From Manduca sexta (taxonomy: Eukaryota; Arthropoda; Insecta; Lepidoptera; Sphingidae): DNA of 64,000 nucleotides. Shown piece by piece: positions 13,864-24,956 of this stretch (position 1 is the stretch's first letter; each line of letters opens with the position of its first letter). The stretch spans positions 11,850,777 to 11,914,776 of the forward strand of contig NC_051141.1 in the NCBI RefSeq assembly GCF_014839805.1, in the 5' to 3' direction. The translations under genes were made by a program, and so were the position numbers. The notes below the pieces were generated by a model. It made no database searches and was not told the DNA's origin. It worked only from the letters and a program-made list of their open reading frames with translations.

Positions 13864-14461
13864 TTCCAAATAAAATAACTTGTACTTTGACTGATTTTAA
13901 TACTAGTGTTTGTTCAAAGAGTTCATCTTTCATGTTAAGTCTATGGGGCCTCATAATCATTCCACCGTATGAAAATAGTCGTTCAATAGGTTCAGAACTT
14001 GGTAAGCAAGTTTTATATTTAAGGTAGAGTTTTTTTACATTTGGACACCTGTTCAAGAATTCTAAAGCATTGTCATTGTTACTAGAGTACCAATACCAGG
14101 CCTTCATACATCCTTATGGTTAATTATAACGAAATAAATATCTTATCTTTAACTAAATTTAAAGCCAAAAATATTTCCAAAATATATTAATTTTAAAATT
14201 ATTATAATCTTAAAATGACAATGTCGAAAGTAGCGGGAAAGAGACGTGTTTCAAGGAAAAACAAATCATTGAAGGAAAATTAACCGGAATAAAAACTGTC
14301 GATAAACTTTTCCGACTAGACATGTAGAGTTTTAAGAAACTGACCACCAACCTCCAATAATGGAGAGCCACCAGAAGAGGTCAAAGTTGCGATATCAAAC
14401 GAAAACTTGTCGAATACATAGCCTTAGTCATTGTGAAGCGTTAGGACCTCTCAAGTCTCAC

Positions 14462-14731
14462 CTGAGCAGCGATATTACTTGGTCGGAGCAAAGGGGCTGG
14501 TCGTCGGCGATGATCCAGTGTATCCTGGGCACGTGCATAAGCGTGTGCGCGAGCCGCGTCAGCTCCGGCACCTGCTCCGGGCGCGGGTACGTCGGCGTCA
14601 CATAGTATATCATTTTCAGATCAGTCTTGTTCATGTTCTCTCTGTGGTCTTGGTAGTCCACGTAGCATACTTTGTTCTTCGCCGGAACGCGGATGCCTTT
14701 CGATATTATTGTAGTTGTAAGGCCGTCATGG
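14462..14731 (-). CDS. Glucuronyltransferase exon 2 (UDP-binding N-terminal half)
   Basis: Second coding exon, residues 35-125 of the model. It is bounded by an acceptor (ATTTTTTAG|C) and a donor (CTCAG|GTGAGA). After a short stem region it carries the hallmark opening of the GT43 catalytic fold, IYYVTPTYPRPEQ (about residues 76-88), then PELTRLAHTL and HWIIADD (106-112). These make up the nucleotide-sugar binding half in known family members. NKT near residue 69 is a possible N-glycosylation site. The first base completes a Ser codon with exon 1, and the last two bases complete an Arg codon with exon 3. The intron on the exon 1 side is about 6 kb and rich in repeats. Confidence 0.93.
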
Positions 14732-16863
14732 CTAAAAAATTAAAGTTTTTTTTTAAGTTGGTGAATAGTAAGTAGGTACTTATTGATCACTATAAAGTGC
14801 ATTTATTATTTATTAGGAAAAAAAAAAGATCAAATTTATTTTACTTTATTATTTTGTGTAACTTCAGTTCAACAATAAACAGCTAAACAGCTACATATCA
14901 GCTTTACCGTCTATATTTATGGTAAAGTTTACAGAAAGGTATTTAATTGCGTATCAGATTCAAAGACGCCTAGCTTCTTATTCTCGCCATTTGCTATTCA
15001 TTACAGAATATTCAAAACTCTGTCTATAAATGTTGGATGTAGCTGAAATCGTTATTAAAAATATTTTTCAAGACTTGCTGCTATTTATGTACCATTATCT
15101 ATTTGCTCCATTCATCCATTAGTTCTTATAAAGTATAAAGTATAATTACCCCAAATAACATATAATATTTTATGATACAGTATAATATTTTATGTATAAA
15201 GTACTGGTGGCTTTCTTAGTTACTGCAGTTCGGTTACTCGCCAATGTATAAGTGCATTATGGGATTAGTTGTCATACGAACAGCTGCTTACTTACGAGTT
15301 ATTTAGTTATTATTGATTAATTATAATTTATTTAGTGTATTTTTTTCGTCTATGATTGCACAGGACAAAGTTACCTATTATAATACCACCTTCATTAATA
15401 ATAAAACATCATTACATTGGTAATTACTTGGCGTTACTTTCATTTAGAATTCAAAATAAATTTTCCGGTATACAATATTATGTACTTTGGATAAATACTT
15501 AGTACTTTAGCTTCGGTAAGCGAGTAAGTCGATCTGTCCACATTAGAGCAACAACGAATACATAATACAACCCGATATCGATTTACCGCGACCTTTTGAC
15601 ACTCATTAACATCTTAGGAGCGATCTTGCATGCGCCGCTCGCCGTTTAACATCGTTTATATTTACTTCACATGTGCATTGTGCATGGTTATAAAAACGCG
15701 GTCAAGAGTTTATACTCTTATAATTCGTAAAGTTCTACTAATTCTACGATTGATAATAGATTTCATAACCTTAGAAGAAGAAAAAAACAAATCGTGGTTT
15801 AGCTGGGGATAGCGCCTTAACCATTATCTTTTTGTATCAATCATATATAATCATATCATCAACAGTTGATCGGATTTAGATGATATGTGACAGAAGAATA
15901 GACTATGTCCGGGATTGATATAATATACGCTCTTTATATTATATTTTATCTCGGGGATTTGCTACCGTGAGAAATAATTGAATTTTATAAACAGATAGCA
16001 CTGGCGTGGTACTGAAGGCACAATGGATCGCTAGTGATTTAGGCCCTGGCCATGCTTGAAGCAGTTAGATATAATATTATACTATCAAATCGAGATATCA
16101 TACATATTATTTAGTGCTTATAACGAATTATCAGCCAACAGTTACCCATATTGCCATGAAAGTTGGCCCTGAGTTACGTCCAATCGCACATTTATTACAA
16201 AAAATAACCCAACTTCTTGGCTTTCATGGAAGACTTGAAACTGACTAACTGAACTGCTGACCTACTTATTTGACCGTGGCCTTCATCTATTGTAAAACTA
16301 CTAATAAAATAAAATTGTATTTTCAGAACAATTATTTTTCTCAGAGGGATAACTTACAACTGCATTTCTTTTTATATTGCAGTTGAATGACGATTCGAGC
16401 TTGCCGCTCGCCTGATGGTATAATTTATAAAAAAGGGACCAAAGTCACTAGTAAAGTTCCCTTTTCAACCAGATCGCGCGCACTATGAAGTGTGATATTT
16501 GGCATGCTTTAAGTTCATAGAGATTGCATTGAACCTCAATAACGTCAAAACCAAAAAAAAAATATGAAATTGTATTTGAATATCAAATACTGGGCGACAA
16601 CTATTATATAAATTTTTTGAATAACTAATACGCAATAAGTTTTTATTTAGCAGTGTTAATATATTCGTTACAGTAATTAAACATAAAATCCACATAGAAT
16701 CTTAATTGTAATGTCAAATATAGGGTAGATTTTATCAGTTATTTCACTTATATTATCTATAATTTATCTCATGGAATAGACATTGGGTAGACTAGGCTAA
16801 ATGGTTGCTTGTAGATAGATTAGTATTTTGTTTAAGATTGTCAAATATAAGTCGAGGGTACGT
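14732..16863. other. Intron 1 of the glucuronyltransferase gene, left part
   Basis: AT-rich intronic sequence. No exon-like stretch or clear transposon was seen. Confidence 0.5.
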
Positions 16864-16946
16864 AAAAATAGTTATTCTGAATGTGCTCTTGACAGAAGTG
16901 AGAATGTATTTGCAATAATTATGTGATTTATGTGAGAACATAATAA
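16864..16946 (+). repeat. Left member of a direct repeat pair
   Basis: About 83 bases (AAAAATAGTTATTCTGAATG ... TTATGTGAGAACATAA), roughly three quarters identical to 19054-19135 in the same orientation. The two bracket the tandem duplication, the foldback MITE and the open frame at 18657. Confidence 0.65.
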
Positions 16947-17619
16947 TGGCGACGAGATAATCGGTAAAAAGTGAAAACTAAGTGCAATAAGTGTTATAAA
17001 CATATAAATAACCATGGGTATAAAATTTAACGATTTCGAATTAGCACATGGGTGTTGATAAAATTATATCGAAAGAATTTCATATTGTTTTCAAGCTAGT
17101 GTGATTGCAGAAGATACAAAGAAATAAGCGACTTTTTTCGCAGTTTGTCGCTTAGAGTTACATGATTTGATTAACTTCGGAACTTTATACAATAATTTTA
17201 ATCTAAAGAATACTGAAATAGTGGAATCATAAATTTCACAGTAGGAATAAAGAAGAAGGTAAAAATAGAGGGATTTTATAGCTCAGTTGCGTAAATGAAA
17301 TATACAAGCTTGCGAAATTTCCCTGTCATATAAAACGGTAAATATAGATTCAAATATCATTGTACAATCAACTTCAAGAAGCTATTTTTAGTGGCCGGCA
17401 ATGGAAAAAAAATAGAAATAATGGTGAAAAAATGTAATATGCATAATAATATGCTCAGAGAATAGAAATATCCCAATCCCAAATATGGGTCCTTAACTGA
17501 TAAACCTTGGTTTAGGTTGTAAAACAATTATTCAGGACCATTACAAGTATTTTTTATACGGATAATGGATATTCAATGAGCGCTGAGGAGAAATTAAGAG
17601 GTTAAAGGTAATTTTTAAC

Positions 17620-17845
17620 CGACTTAAAAAAAAGGAAGAGGTATCAATTCGAAGTGATTTTTTTTTGTATGTTTGTTACCTCAGAACTTGCTCATTTATG
17701 AACCGATTTGGAAAATTCTTTTTTTATTCGAAAGAATATACCTCCAGATTAGTCCTATAGATTTTTTTTCAAAATCGCTTCAGTAGTTTGGTTTTAAAAC
17801 TAAAAAAACTAGAATAGTTATGTCGTCCAAGTGAACGAAATTTGC
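17620..17845 (+). repeat. Dispersed repeat (retroelement 3'-end type)
   Basis: Starts TTTTTAACCGACTTAAAAAAAA and includes TTTGTTACCTCAGAACTTGC and CAAAATCGCTTCAGTAGTTT. I recognise this from memory as a sequence repeated widely in lepidopteran DNA. The class is not certain. A short related piece (CCGATCTTAAAAAAGGCGGC) is near 56597. Confidence 0.45.
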
Positions 17846-17868
17846 TTTCTTGTGACATTTTTAGTTAT

Positions 17869-18140
17869 GTTTTTGCGTTGGATTTAGTTGAGTGTACTTC
17901 TCACATACTTATACATATAGCATAACATCTTTTCCCTGTGTCAGGGGTAGGCAGAGGCGTAACATTTCAGCGCGATAGTCGTACTGCGTGTGAAAAATAT
18001 CAGTTGTGTTTTTGCGTTGTGTTTAGTTGATTCTACTTCTTACATTCATACATATATATAGCATCACACTTTTTCCCCTTTTCAGGGGTACACAAAGGTG
18101 TAAATTCTCAACGCGATAGTCGTATTGTGAGCGAAACACA
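17869..18140 (+). repeat. Tandem duplication, two diverged units of about 139 bp
   Basis: Units start at GTTTTTGCGTTGGATTTAG (17869) and GTTTTTGCGTTGTGTTTAG (18008). Both contain TTCCC...TTTCAGGGGTA-type and CGCGATAGTCGTA blocks. It lies in intron 1 of the glucuronyltransferase gene. Confidence 0.7.
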
Positions 18141-18193
18141 ACTACGCCATCGAGACAGCCTATTTTTTACTAACACAAAAAAGCAAAAAATAA

Positions 18194-18562
18194 AAATAAT
18201 TTTAACAAAAATTAAACCGCTTTCAAAAACTGCTCAAAACCAAAAAATAATTTCACATATAAGGTATATATTGGATACCAATTTTGGAGTCAGTGCCTAA
18301 TTAAAATTGCTAGTTAAGGTAGATTTTAATTGCATAGTCCATGTGTGTATGTTTGTCAGTAGTAAACGCATACTACTCCTTTTAATTAATTAGAAAGAAA
18401 TTTAGCTCATAGATGGACTATGCAATTAAAGTCTATCTTAACTAGCAATTTTAATTAGGCACTGACTCCAAAATTGGTATCAAATATATACCTGTTATGT
18501 GAAATTATTTTATAGTTTTGAGTGGTTTTTGAAGGCAGTTAAATTTTTTGTTAAAATTATTC
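18194..18562. mobile_element. Foldback MITE with arms of about 150 bp
   Basis: The left arm (about 18194-18348) and right arm (about 18414-18562) are near-perfect inverted copies. For example, CCAATTTTGGAGTCAGTGCC on the left answers GGCACTGACTCCAAAATTGG on the right, and AATAATTTTAACAAAA answers the far end. The spacer is about 65 bases. There is no coding capacity and the target duplication is unclear. Confidence 0.85.
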
Positions 18563-18656
18563 TTTCATTATATTGGTCAATCAGTATCTGTCACAAATTA
18601 TGTTAAAGTGACTTGATTGTTGCCAGAAATAGATATTGATATGACATATCAATTAG

Positions 18657-18863
18657 ATGCATACAAGAGAAATTACTAATGGTGAACTGAAACAGAGTGA
18701 CCTACAGATAAGAGTAATGAGGAAGGGGAAGTTGTTATATCATCACCATGAAAGAAAACTATTATCAGATGTGTCAAAGAAAATAAAATCCAGAAGGCAT
18801 CGGCATCACAGTCCTAAGGTTAAGATAATAGATGAAGAAGATGAAATTATACGAAATAGCTAA
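18657..18863 (+). other. Short open frame with coding-like composition, unrecognised
   Basis: A 68-codon frame with a lysine- and histidine-rich middle (HHHERKLLSDVSKKIK, SRRHRHHSPK) and an acidic end (DEEDEII). A possible splice acceptor (CAATTAG) abuts its ATG, a stop codon lies immediately upstream in frame, and a canonical AATAAA occurs at 18899, 36 bases past the stop. It lies inside intron 1 of the minus-strand glucuronyltransferase gene, on the opposite strand. It may be the last exon of an overlapping gene, a retrocopy remnant, or chance. No family is recognised. Confidence 0.25.
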
Positions 18864-19053
18864 GACCTATTTTGTTGGACTAATGTTATAAAGAAATTAA
18901 TAAACACCCAAAGTTTAATTATTTATACAGACAGTAAAAATTAAATAGAAAGAACTTTATTTAGTGTTACAAAGGTTTGAGTGATAAAAGTGGACTTTGA
19001 GGTGCAGAACTATCTTACGAGAAAGCATGGCATGTATTCAATGGAGGTAGATA

Positions 19054-19135
19054 AAAAATAGTTAGCCTTAATGTGCTTTTGACAAAAAGTGAGTGTGCAT
19101 CTTCAATAGTTACCTGATTTATGTGAGTACATAAC
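19054..19135 (+). repeat. Right member of a direct repeat pair
   Basis: AAAAATAGTTAGCCTTAATG ... TTATGTGAGTACATAA, matching 16864-16946. It could be a duplicated segment or two copies of one dispersed repeat. Confidence 0.65.
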
Positions 19136-19258
19136 AAATACCATAATATCTCTGGATATTTATATATATTACTTACCTTACTTTTACCTAGTATATATTT
19201 GCAATGATTGGTGTATATTATAAATATTTACCATGGAACTCATACCATCATTTGTAAA

Positions 19259-19347
19259 TATGAGGCATGCCTCATATGCATTCAATGAAATTGTTAAAAT
19301 GTACCTTATTTCCCATGGAAAATAAGGCACATTGTAACAATTTCATT
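19259..19347. repeat. Perfect 18-bp palindrome followed by a long hairpin
   Basis: TATGAGGCATGCCTCATA (19259-19276) is a perfect palindrome. Next, 19284-19347 folds into a stem of about 29 bp with three or so mismatches: AATGAAATTGTTAAAATGT pairs with ACATTGTAACAATTTCATT, with a loop around CATGG. It is a tiny foldback or pre-miRNA-like hairpin in intron 1. Confidence 0.75.
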
Positions 19348-19734
19348 ATTACAAAGTAATTCATATTATTTTTTTGTTACTCAACCAAATATTGTCCAAG
19401 TGTCTGTAATTATGCAATAACTAGCTTCTAGCTAGCATCTTAATACTATGCCAATGTTAACATTTTAAATATTTTAAGAGTTTTCATTTTTTGCATATAG
19501 GTCTTGCACATAGCTCTTTAAAAAATTTTGTTTTCTATTATCCTTATAATAAAGATGTTAAATATATCATTATCTGAACCAGATGAAGAACAACAAAATG
19601 GTGATCTACCTCTCTAGGGGTAAGTGTTAAATGTATTGTAAATTTAATTTAATATACATGGCACATATACCACTTAGGTTTTTAGATTTAAAATATATGT
19701 TAATAGGGGACCAGCCTATGCTTGATTTTGTACA

Positions 19735-20060
19735 TAATTCTATATGTAATGGCTTTTAATACGAAAAAGAAGCACGTCTGCGAAAACAGCATAAAAATTG
19801 GTTAAAAAATGAGCGAGTAATTCATATTTAAAATATTGTAACATGCAGAAGTAGGCATGATGTGGGGATATTGCTTCATCTCTTTTTTTCGCACGCGTCG
19901 TAATTCCCGATGACGTCACATGTGGATATTTTGTCTCTTTTCTGTTTCTCGTTAACTACCCTTTCCACCGAAATTCAAAGACTTATAACTTGTTGATTTT
20001 TTACCGGATTTTAATAATTCCTTTTGTGTTATAATTTATATAACGTAAATATTTGATAAT
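19735..20060 (+). repeat. Dispersed repeat with a TGACGTCA core
   Basis: Contains TTCGCACGCGTCGTAATTCC followed by CGATGACGTCAC. A second copy lies inverted at about 35510-35730. Outer limits are approximate. Confidence 0.6.
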
Positions 20061-20787
20061 AGTAAAGAACAAAAATGAGTCCGGTACCCTATTCTACTTA
20101 TGTTTAATTTAATTTGTAGGATACTTTATCCATAAACTGGATATTGTGGAATCCTACTATCCATCAGCTAAAATGTCTTTATCTACAAAAATATTTTTTT
20201 ATGATACATGTAGAGCTCCTCGATAGCAAGCTTGCAACAGTGATATTAGACCAACTTGCTTATATCTAAAGTCTAGGCGATAACACAGTTTTCAAGGAGC
20301 ATTATTATTAAATTTCAGCATAGTTTGTATCCTTAAATTTGGTTTTTATACATAACAGCACTTTAGTTATTGAATGGCAGCACATTCATGGCTGGGAGTG
20401 ACAGACGGTGTAGTGTCTAGTAAAAAAACTCTGGATTTTGGGTGGTATTCGCATTACAGGTGAGAGGCTTGCCGATATTGTAATTCATTTAATAAAAAAT
20501 GCTATACTAACAAAAAAAATTTTTACATATTTTGTAACAAACTGAGAACACAGTAAGTAATAATAATTTCAATGAAATCAGTATCGCAACAATTTTTGTT
20601 TGTCTATATTAAATCCTAAGAATATCCTTCGATACTAAATATAATGGAGGACCATATGTAAGAAGTTCCAAAAAAAAAATTTATGACGGAAAAACAATTG
20701 TCGATATCGATAATAATTATTCAATTTTACGTATATTATATCCACCTTAACAATTAATAAGTATTAATATTTCATTACATAGCTTAC

Positions 20788-20891
20788 CTTAACATTTCCA
20801 TTTTCGGCCAGAAGAATACTAAAAGAAATATGCTAACGAACACAGCCATAATAAATATTTTTTTTAATAATGTTATAGGTTTTATTATCAT
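20788..20891 (-). CDS. Glucuronyltransferase exon 1 (start codon, membrane anchor)
   Basis: First coding exon of the GT43 beta-1,3-glucuronyltransferase. It encodes 34 residues plus two bases of codon 35. The peptide starts MIIKPITLLKK, then has a single hydrophobic run (about residues 12-28, FIMAVFVSIFLLVFF), as expected of a type II signal anchor that puts the catalytic domain in the Golgi lumen. The ATG is the first in frame after an upstream stop near 20970. The exon ends at a strong donor (AAG|GTAAGC). Its phase (two bases left over) matches the one base offered by the next exon at 14731. Exon assignment rests on anchor topology, splice site and phase, since this part of the family is not conserved in sequence. 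An extra 5' noncoding exon is possible. Confidence 0.72.
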
Positions 20892-21100
20892 TTTAAAAAT
20901 AATTATAACGACCACAATTTTATCGAAAAATGAAGTAATGGCATAACATAAACATCCATAGCAAACTCACGTAAAAGCTTTGAAGTTTGACTACAACACT
21001 TGACAGCAAACAGCAAAATTAAATCTTCGCACAAGTGTCAATTGTTCACAACTACTTTTTGCACGCGATTTCGCTCGGTTTAGATATATAATTTCGACGG
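20892..21100 (-). promoter_or_regulatory. Putative 5' leader and core promoter of the glucuronyltransferase gene
   Basis: On the minus strand upstream of the ATG at 20891 lies a stretch with no in-frame ATG after the stop near 20970. Further up, a TATA-like run (TTATATAT, about 21083-21094) follows a short GC-rich patch. If that TATA were used, transcription would begin near 21055 and give a leader of roughly 165 bases. This is inference from motif position alone. Confidence 0.22.
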
Positions 21101-23234
21101 GTGCGAAGAAAAGTTATTTTGTAGAATATAAAGTTTTATTTGTTAATTTTACTGTATAATTTAACTATACCTCTATGTTTACGCTCTTAAGGCTGTTTTA
21201 CAACTTCAGAATAAATGTTACTCGTCAAATAAATGTATAAGCCAACCAAATACATAATCAGGCTCCTATCTTCGCTTCCAAATATATGGCACTAGGACGG
21301 GTACTATCTGCATTTAACTGTTTAATACCACAATAAAATAAAACTTTCTTGAAACTTGTGAATTCAACTTAATATGAATATTTTTATTTTACAAGACTGC
21401 AGTTTTTTTTTACATTTTAAAGGAGGAAGGAAGGAAGTCAACTAGCACCTGATTGTGTATACAAGAGATTTGTATTTCATTTTAGATATGTATCTGCTTT
21501 TATTTACGTAACGAAATTTTTTTTCATACATAATATAAAACATAACTACTAGGTATTTGATATGATATAATAATGGAAACAAAATAAGATGTCATTTTAT
21601 GCGGGGATTCGCGTATCAACTTATAGATGACCGTTTGTCAGTGAGCCGGGCATCTATGTGCTCTCACGTCAATGTGACCAACGTTACTTGGTCGAATTTA
21701 CTTCCTACAATTTGTTGACAAGTATAGTTAGCTTTATTAAATTATACAAATTTATGGAAATGAGACGAAATTTGTGAAAGAAAATGTTATACTGTAGTGT
21801 TTTTAATATTATGTAATTTCGAAAAGGGCAATTTTCTATAGTGTAAAAATACGTATTTATTCTTGGGTTAGATTTGGGGTTTAATTAGCAATAAAAAATT
21901 ACAGAATTTTTGTTGTTAATTGTTATTATATGTATATACATTTTTCGGTATAGATATAGATATTGTATTTAAGAGATGTGCCCTTTTAGAAATTGAATAT
22001 ACAATTATTATAATAATGCAATAAATATAAAATCGTGAACATTATACATTAATTTATTTATTTCGCACGCAATGATTTATTGGGACACCTTTATTTTATT
22101 TTGCATTTTTGATAAGACACGTGCTGTTGCCCGGAACTTCTTTTTCCGAGAACTAATAACATAAAGTAAATACCAAGCAATATGCATGTTAGCGTAGTTC
22201 CTAGTAAAATAAACAAACATACATTTATGAATTATTGATATATTATATAACAGAATGACGTTTTGACTTTCGTTCAAAAACCATAACAACGCTAATTTTT
22301 GACACGGGAAGAATATCATTCTTGTTTTATATTATTGGTCTATGGTGAGAGTTGCAAAGTATGAATAGTAAACAAGAAAGCACATAAATTAAATGACTGA
22401 GATTAAAACGAGAAACTAGTGGTCGTAGCTCACTTTGCATGCAGGTCGATAATTTTTTTACACCTATTTTATCTAAATTCAGTTCAAAAGTGATTTCATG
22501 TTCTGTAGGGGTCACAAATGGGGATTTATCGGAGAAAAGTTTTTTGTTCGCAGTGTTCAGAATACAACGTGTCTTTTTAGAAATTACAAGATTTTTTAAC
22601 TGCATAAGCACGTTTAGAAAAATTACATGTTTAGAAATACTCCCCACGTTCAACACGAAGCCTGACTGTCTGGTATCACAGTGAAATTATTATTTACTAT
22701 GGCATCACTGTAGTATTTTCGTAATAGCAATTCTAGTTTATTGGTCTCTAATAGCAATACTATGAAATAGACAATTTTTCGATCAATAATTGAATTTTCT
22801 TTTAAGAGTCCCATTTATCTTTTATGTTAATTCCTTATATGATCATTAAATTTATTTTATTTCATAATAATAGCGAATTTGATTTTAAATATCCCTGTAT
22901 AGATTTGTACCTTTATAGGGTGTACACCGTGCGATGGTCTCACTTACGGTCTCTCTATTTTATTTGTACATAATAATACTATACTGCAACAAATTGCAAA
23001 ATGTTTATATTAATGTATCATCCTTATACATGTATCTCAAAGGGAAGCGTCGCGTCGCATGGAGCCATACATAATCATTATACTTTTGGTATGATATTAA
23101 ATTCCATGATTATGAAAAGCACGGAGTAAGGAGCAACAAATTTCTAATATAAGCGACATCGACGCGGCTTTAATTTTACTTTGATAGTATCATAAAGAGA
23201 TGTAAAAAGTTAAAAATTATAATAGTTTCATGTA
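21101..23234. other. Intergenic, upstream of the glucuronyltransferase gene
   Basis: AT-rich. Overlapping frames on both strands at 22327-22684 (109 codons minus, 81 plus) have no recognised motif; the minus one could be a decayed transposon ORF. Confidence 0.4.
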
Positions 23235-23415
23235 GTGGCTGCCTTAAAGGACGCGAGGCCTCAGGCAATCAGAAAAAAAAAACGATACGAGGCCCCGGGC
23301 AGAGCAAAACGTTTCCCGGTATTAACAATTACGTCGGTAAGATCGTAAAAAGAATTCCAAGGCACCGCGCGAGGCCCCGGGCGGTTGCCCGGTTCGCCTC
23401 GCTCTAATGTCGCCT
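23235..23415. repeat. GC-rich repeat fragment with CGAGGCCCCGGGC motif
   Basis: GCGAGGCCTCAGGC, ACGAGGCCCCGGGC and GCGAGGCCCCGGGC occur at three points in about 150 bases, ending GGTTGCCCGGTTCGCCTCGC. Unusual GC content for the region; probably a transposon fragment. Confidence 0.35.
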
Positions 23416-23563
23416 CTGGTTTCACATTACTTGTTCTTTATTAAATATAAGTCCGAGTGAGTGACACACATGGCGGTGGAAAATATTACTTAAGTATATA
23501 ATAATTCTATATTAAGTATATACCAAATAACACTGTGTCGAAATAAGACGGAGACGTCTTAAA

Positions 23564-24039
23564 TCTATAATATTGCATGAAGTGTTTGTCTGTTTGTTTG
23601 TTTGTTTGTTCGAACGTGCTATCTCAGGAATTACTGATTTGAATTGAAAAATTATTTTAGTGTTCGATAGTTCATTTATCAAGAATGACTAAGGCGCGCT
23701 ATGACCAATAACAGCGGAGCATTAATGAAAAATGTTGCAAAAACGGCGAAAATGTTTTCTTTTTGAGAGCTTCCGTTGAATGTGTTGAGTAAGCGGTTAA
23801 AGTTACGAAACAAATATACATGACGAAATAGTTCCCCTTAAAAGGTTCTAAAAACTATACTATAAATAAAGTCCACCGCTACATCTATCTGCCTGTCTGA
23901 ACGTCATAAACTCAAAACTACCCAATGGATTTCGATAAAATTTGGTATGGATATAGTTTGAGACTCTGAGGACAAAGGCTGCTTTCTATCCTGATAAATA
24001 TAACTATTTCACGCGGGCGGATGCGCGAGCTAAAGCCTG
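23564..24039 (+). mobile_element. Helitron-like element, single-unit copy
   Basis: Same family as 12671-13863: an A|TC start (TCTATAATATTGCATGAAG), a GTTT run, one copy of the 123-bp-type unit, then GCTTCCGTTGAATG, CATAAACTCAAAACTACCC and a 3' end ACGCGGGCGGATGCGCGAGC with a decayed CTAG (CCTG). Non-coding. Confidence 0.65.
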
Positions 24040-24152
24040 TAATGTAATAAAAAGGGTTCTCAATAATAATGCAATCCGTTCATGTCTTAACTACCTAATG
24101 TCGAATATAGGCGAGCGTAGGCAAATTGAAAAGCAAGTGCTACCGTCTAGAC

Positions 24153-24948
24153 CAGTGATTCCCAAAGTGGTCTATATCGACCCCTAGGGGTCTATGACAA
24201 TCTGCAAGGGGTATACGTCAGAGAAAAAAAATTTGGGGGTCCATGAAATGAAAATGGGGGTCCACGATAGTGGATCTCAACACATACACTGATAGTACCT
24301 ATTTACTTATATAATACTATCTTATAATATCAAAACATATATATTATTTATAAAAGTACCTATGAAGTAAAAAAAATATTATAAGTATATGTTTATAAAA
24401 TTGTGTAAACTAAGTTGTAGGATGTTGGTATTCGCTTTGTGGTCGCAATACATTTTGAACTTGTAAAAACCTGAGAGTCGCAGACTAGAGCTTCGCTAAC
24501 TTGCACTGACTTGTTCAATTCGTCACTGTTACCAATCTCCTAACAAAAAAAGAAACAGACTGGACATAATAAGCCGAGGAGATTTAAGATTACCCCTTAC
24601 AAAATTGACGCCAAATGTTAATAATTTATTATTAAAGCATCAGGTTCATCCTTCTCACTAAAAATATTGACTTATTGCTTATGTTATTTTATTTATAGTT
24701 TATTTTATGTTTATTTAATGTTACGTATATTTTACATAACAGATACAAAAATTTATTTTGAGTAGTTTTAATTTAAATTCAATTAATAAATGCATAAATT
24801 AACATGTGTTTTTACTTTAAGTTTTTAACACTAAACTTCACTACAGTTAGAAATTTACAGGAAATCAATATCAGGTAAGTAGGGGGTCTACCCAACACGG
24901 AAAAACATGGCAAGGGGTCTACGACACAAAAAAGTTTGGGGAACTCTA
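24153..24948. mobile_element. Non-autonomous hAT element with 8-bp target duplication
   Basis: A 796-base element flanked on both sides by GTCTAGAC (24145-24152 and 24949-24956). Left end CAGTGATTCCCAAAGTGG; right end read inward TAGAGTTCCCCAAACTTT; both are of the CAGTGGTTCCCAAA type known from many hAT families. Subterminal GGGGGTCCATGA and AGGGGTCTACGAC motifs recur at the two ends. No transposase frame is present. Confidence 0.85.
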
Positions 24949-24956
24949 GTCTAGAC

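Larger units (their letters stand above)
12524..14107 (-). mobile_element. hAT fragment, same family as 2497-3352, split by a Helitron-like insert
   Basis: Minus-strand copy of the hAT family. Its terminal end (CAGAGATATGAAAAATAG, reading rightward from 12524) and subterminal bases match the end of the first copy. Transposase sequence remains at about 13870-14107, reading NDNALEFLNRCPNVKKLYLK, PSSEPIERLFSYGG and IMRPHRLNMKDELFEQTLVL, the hAT C-terminal dimerisation domain, here less damaged than in the first copy. The other end is missing. Bases 12671-13863 are a later insertion. It lies in intron 2 of the glucuronyltransferase gene. Confidence 0.85.

Noticed and set aside
13664..14107. A single 147-residue gene
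   Set aside because: It is a chance fusion of the hAT transposase remnant with the end of the Helitron-like insert.
19554..19616. Short exon reading SLSEPDEEQQNGDLPL before a GTAAGT
   Set aside because: The frame ends in a stop just before the donor-like site, and no partner exon was found.
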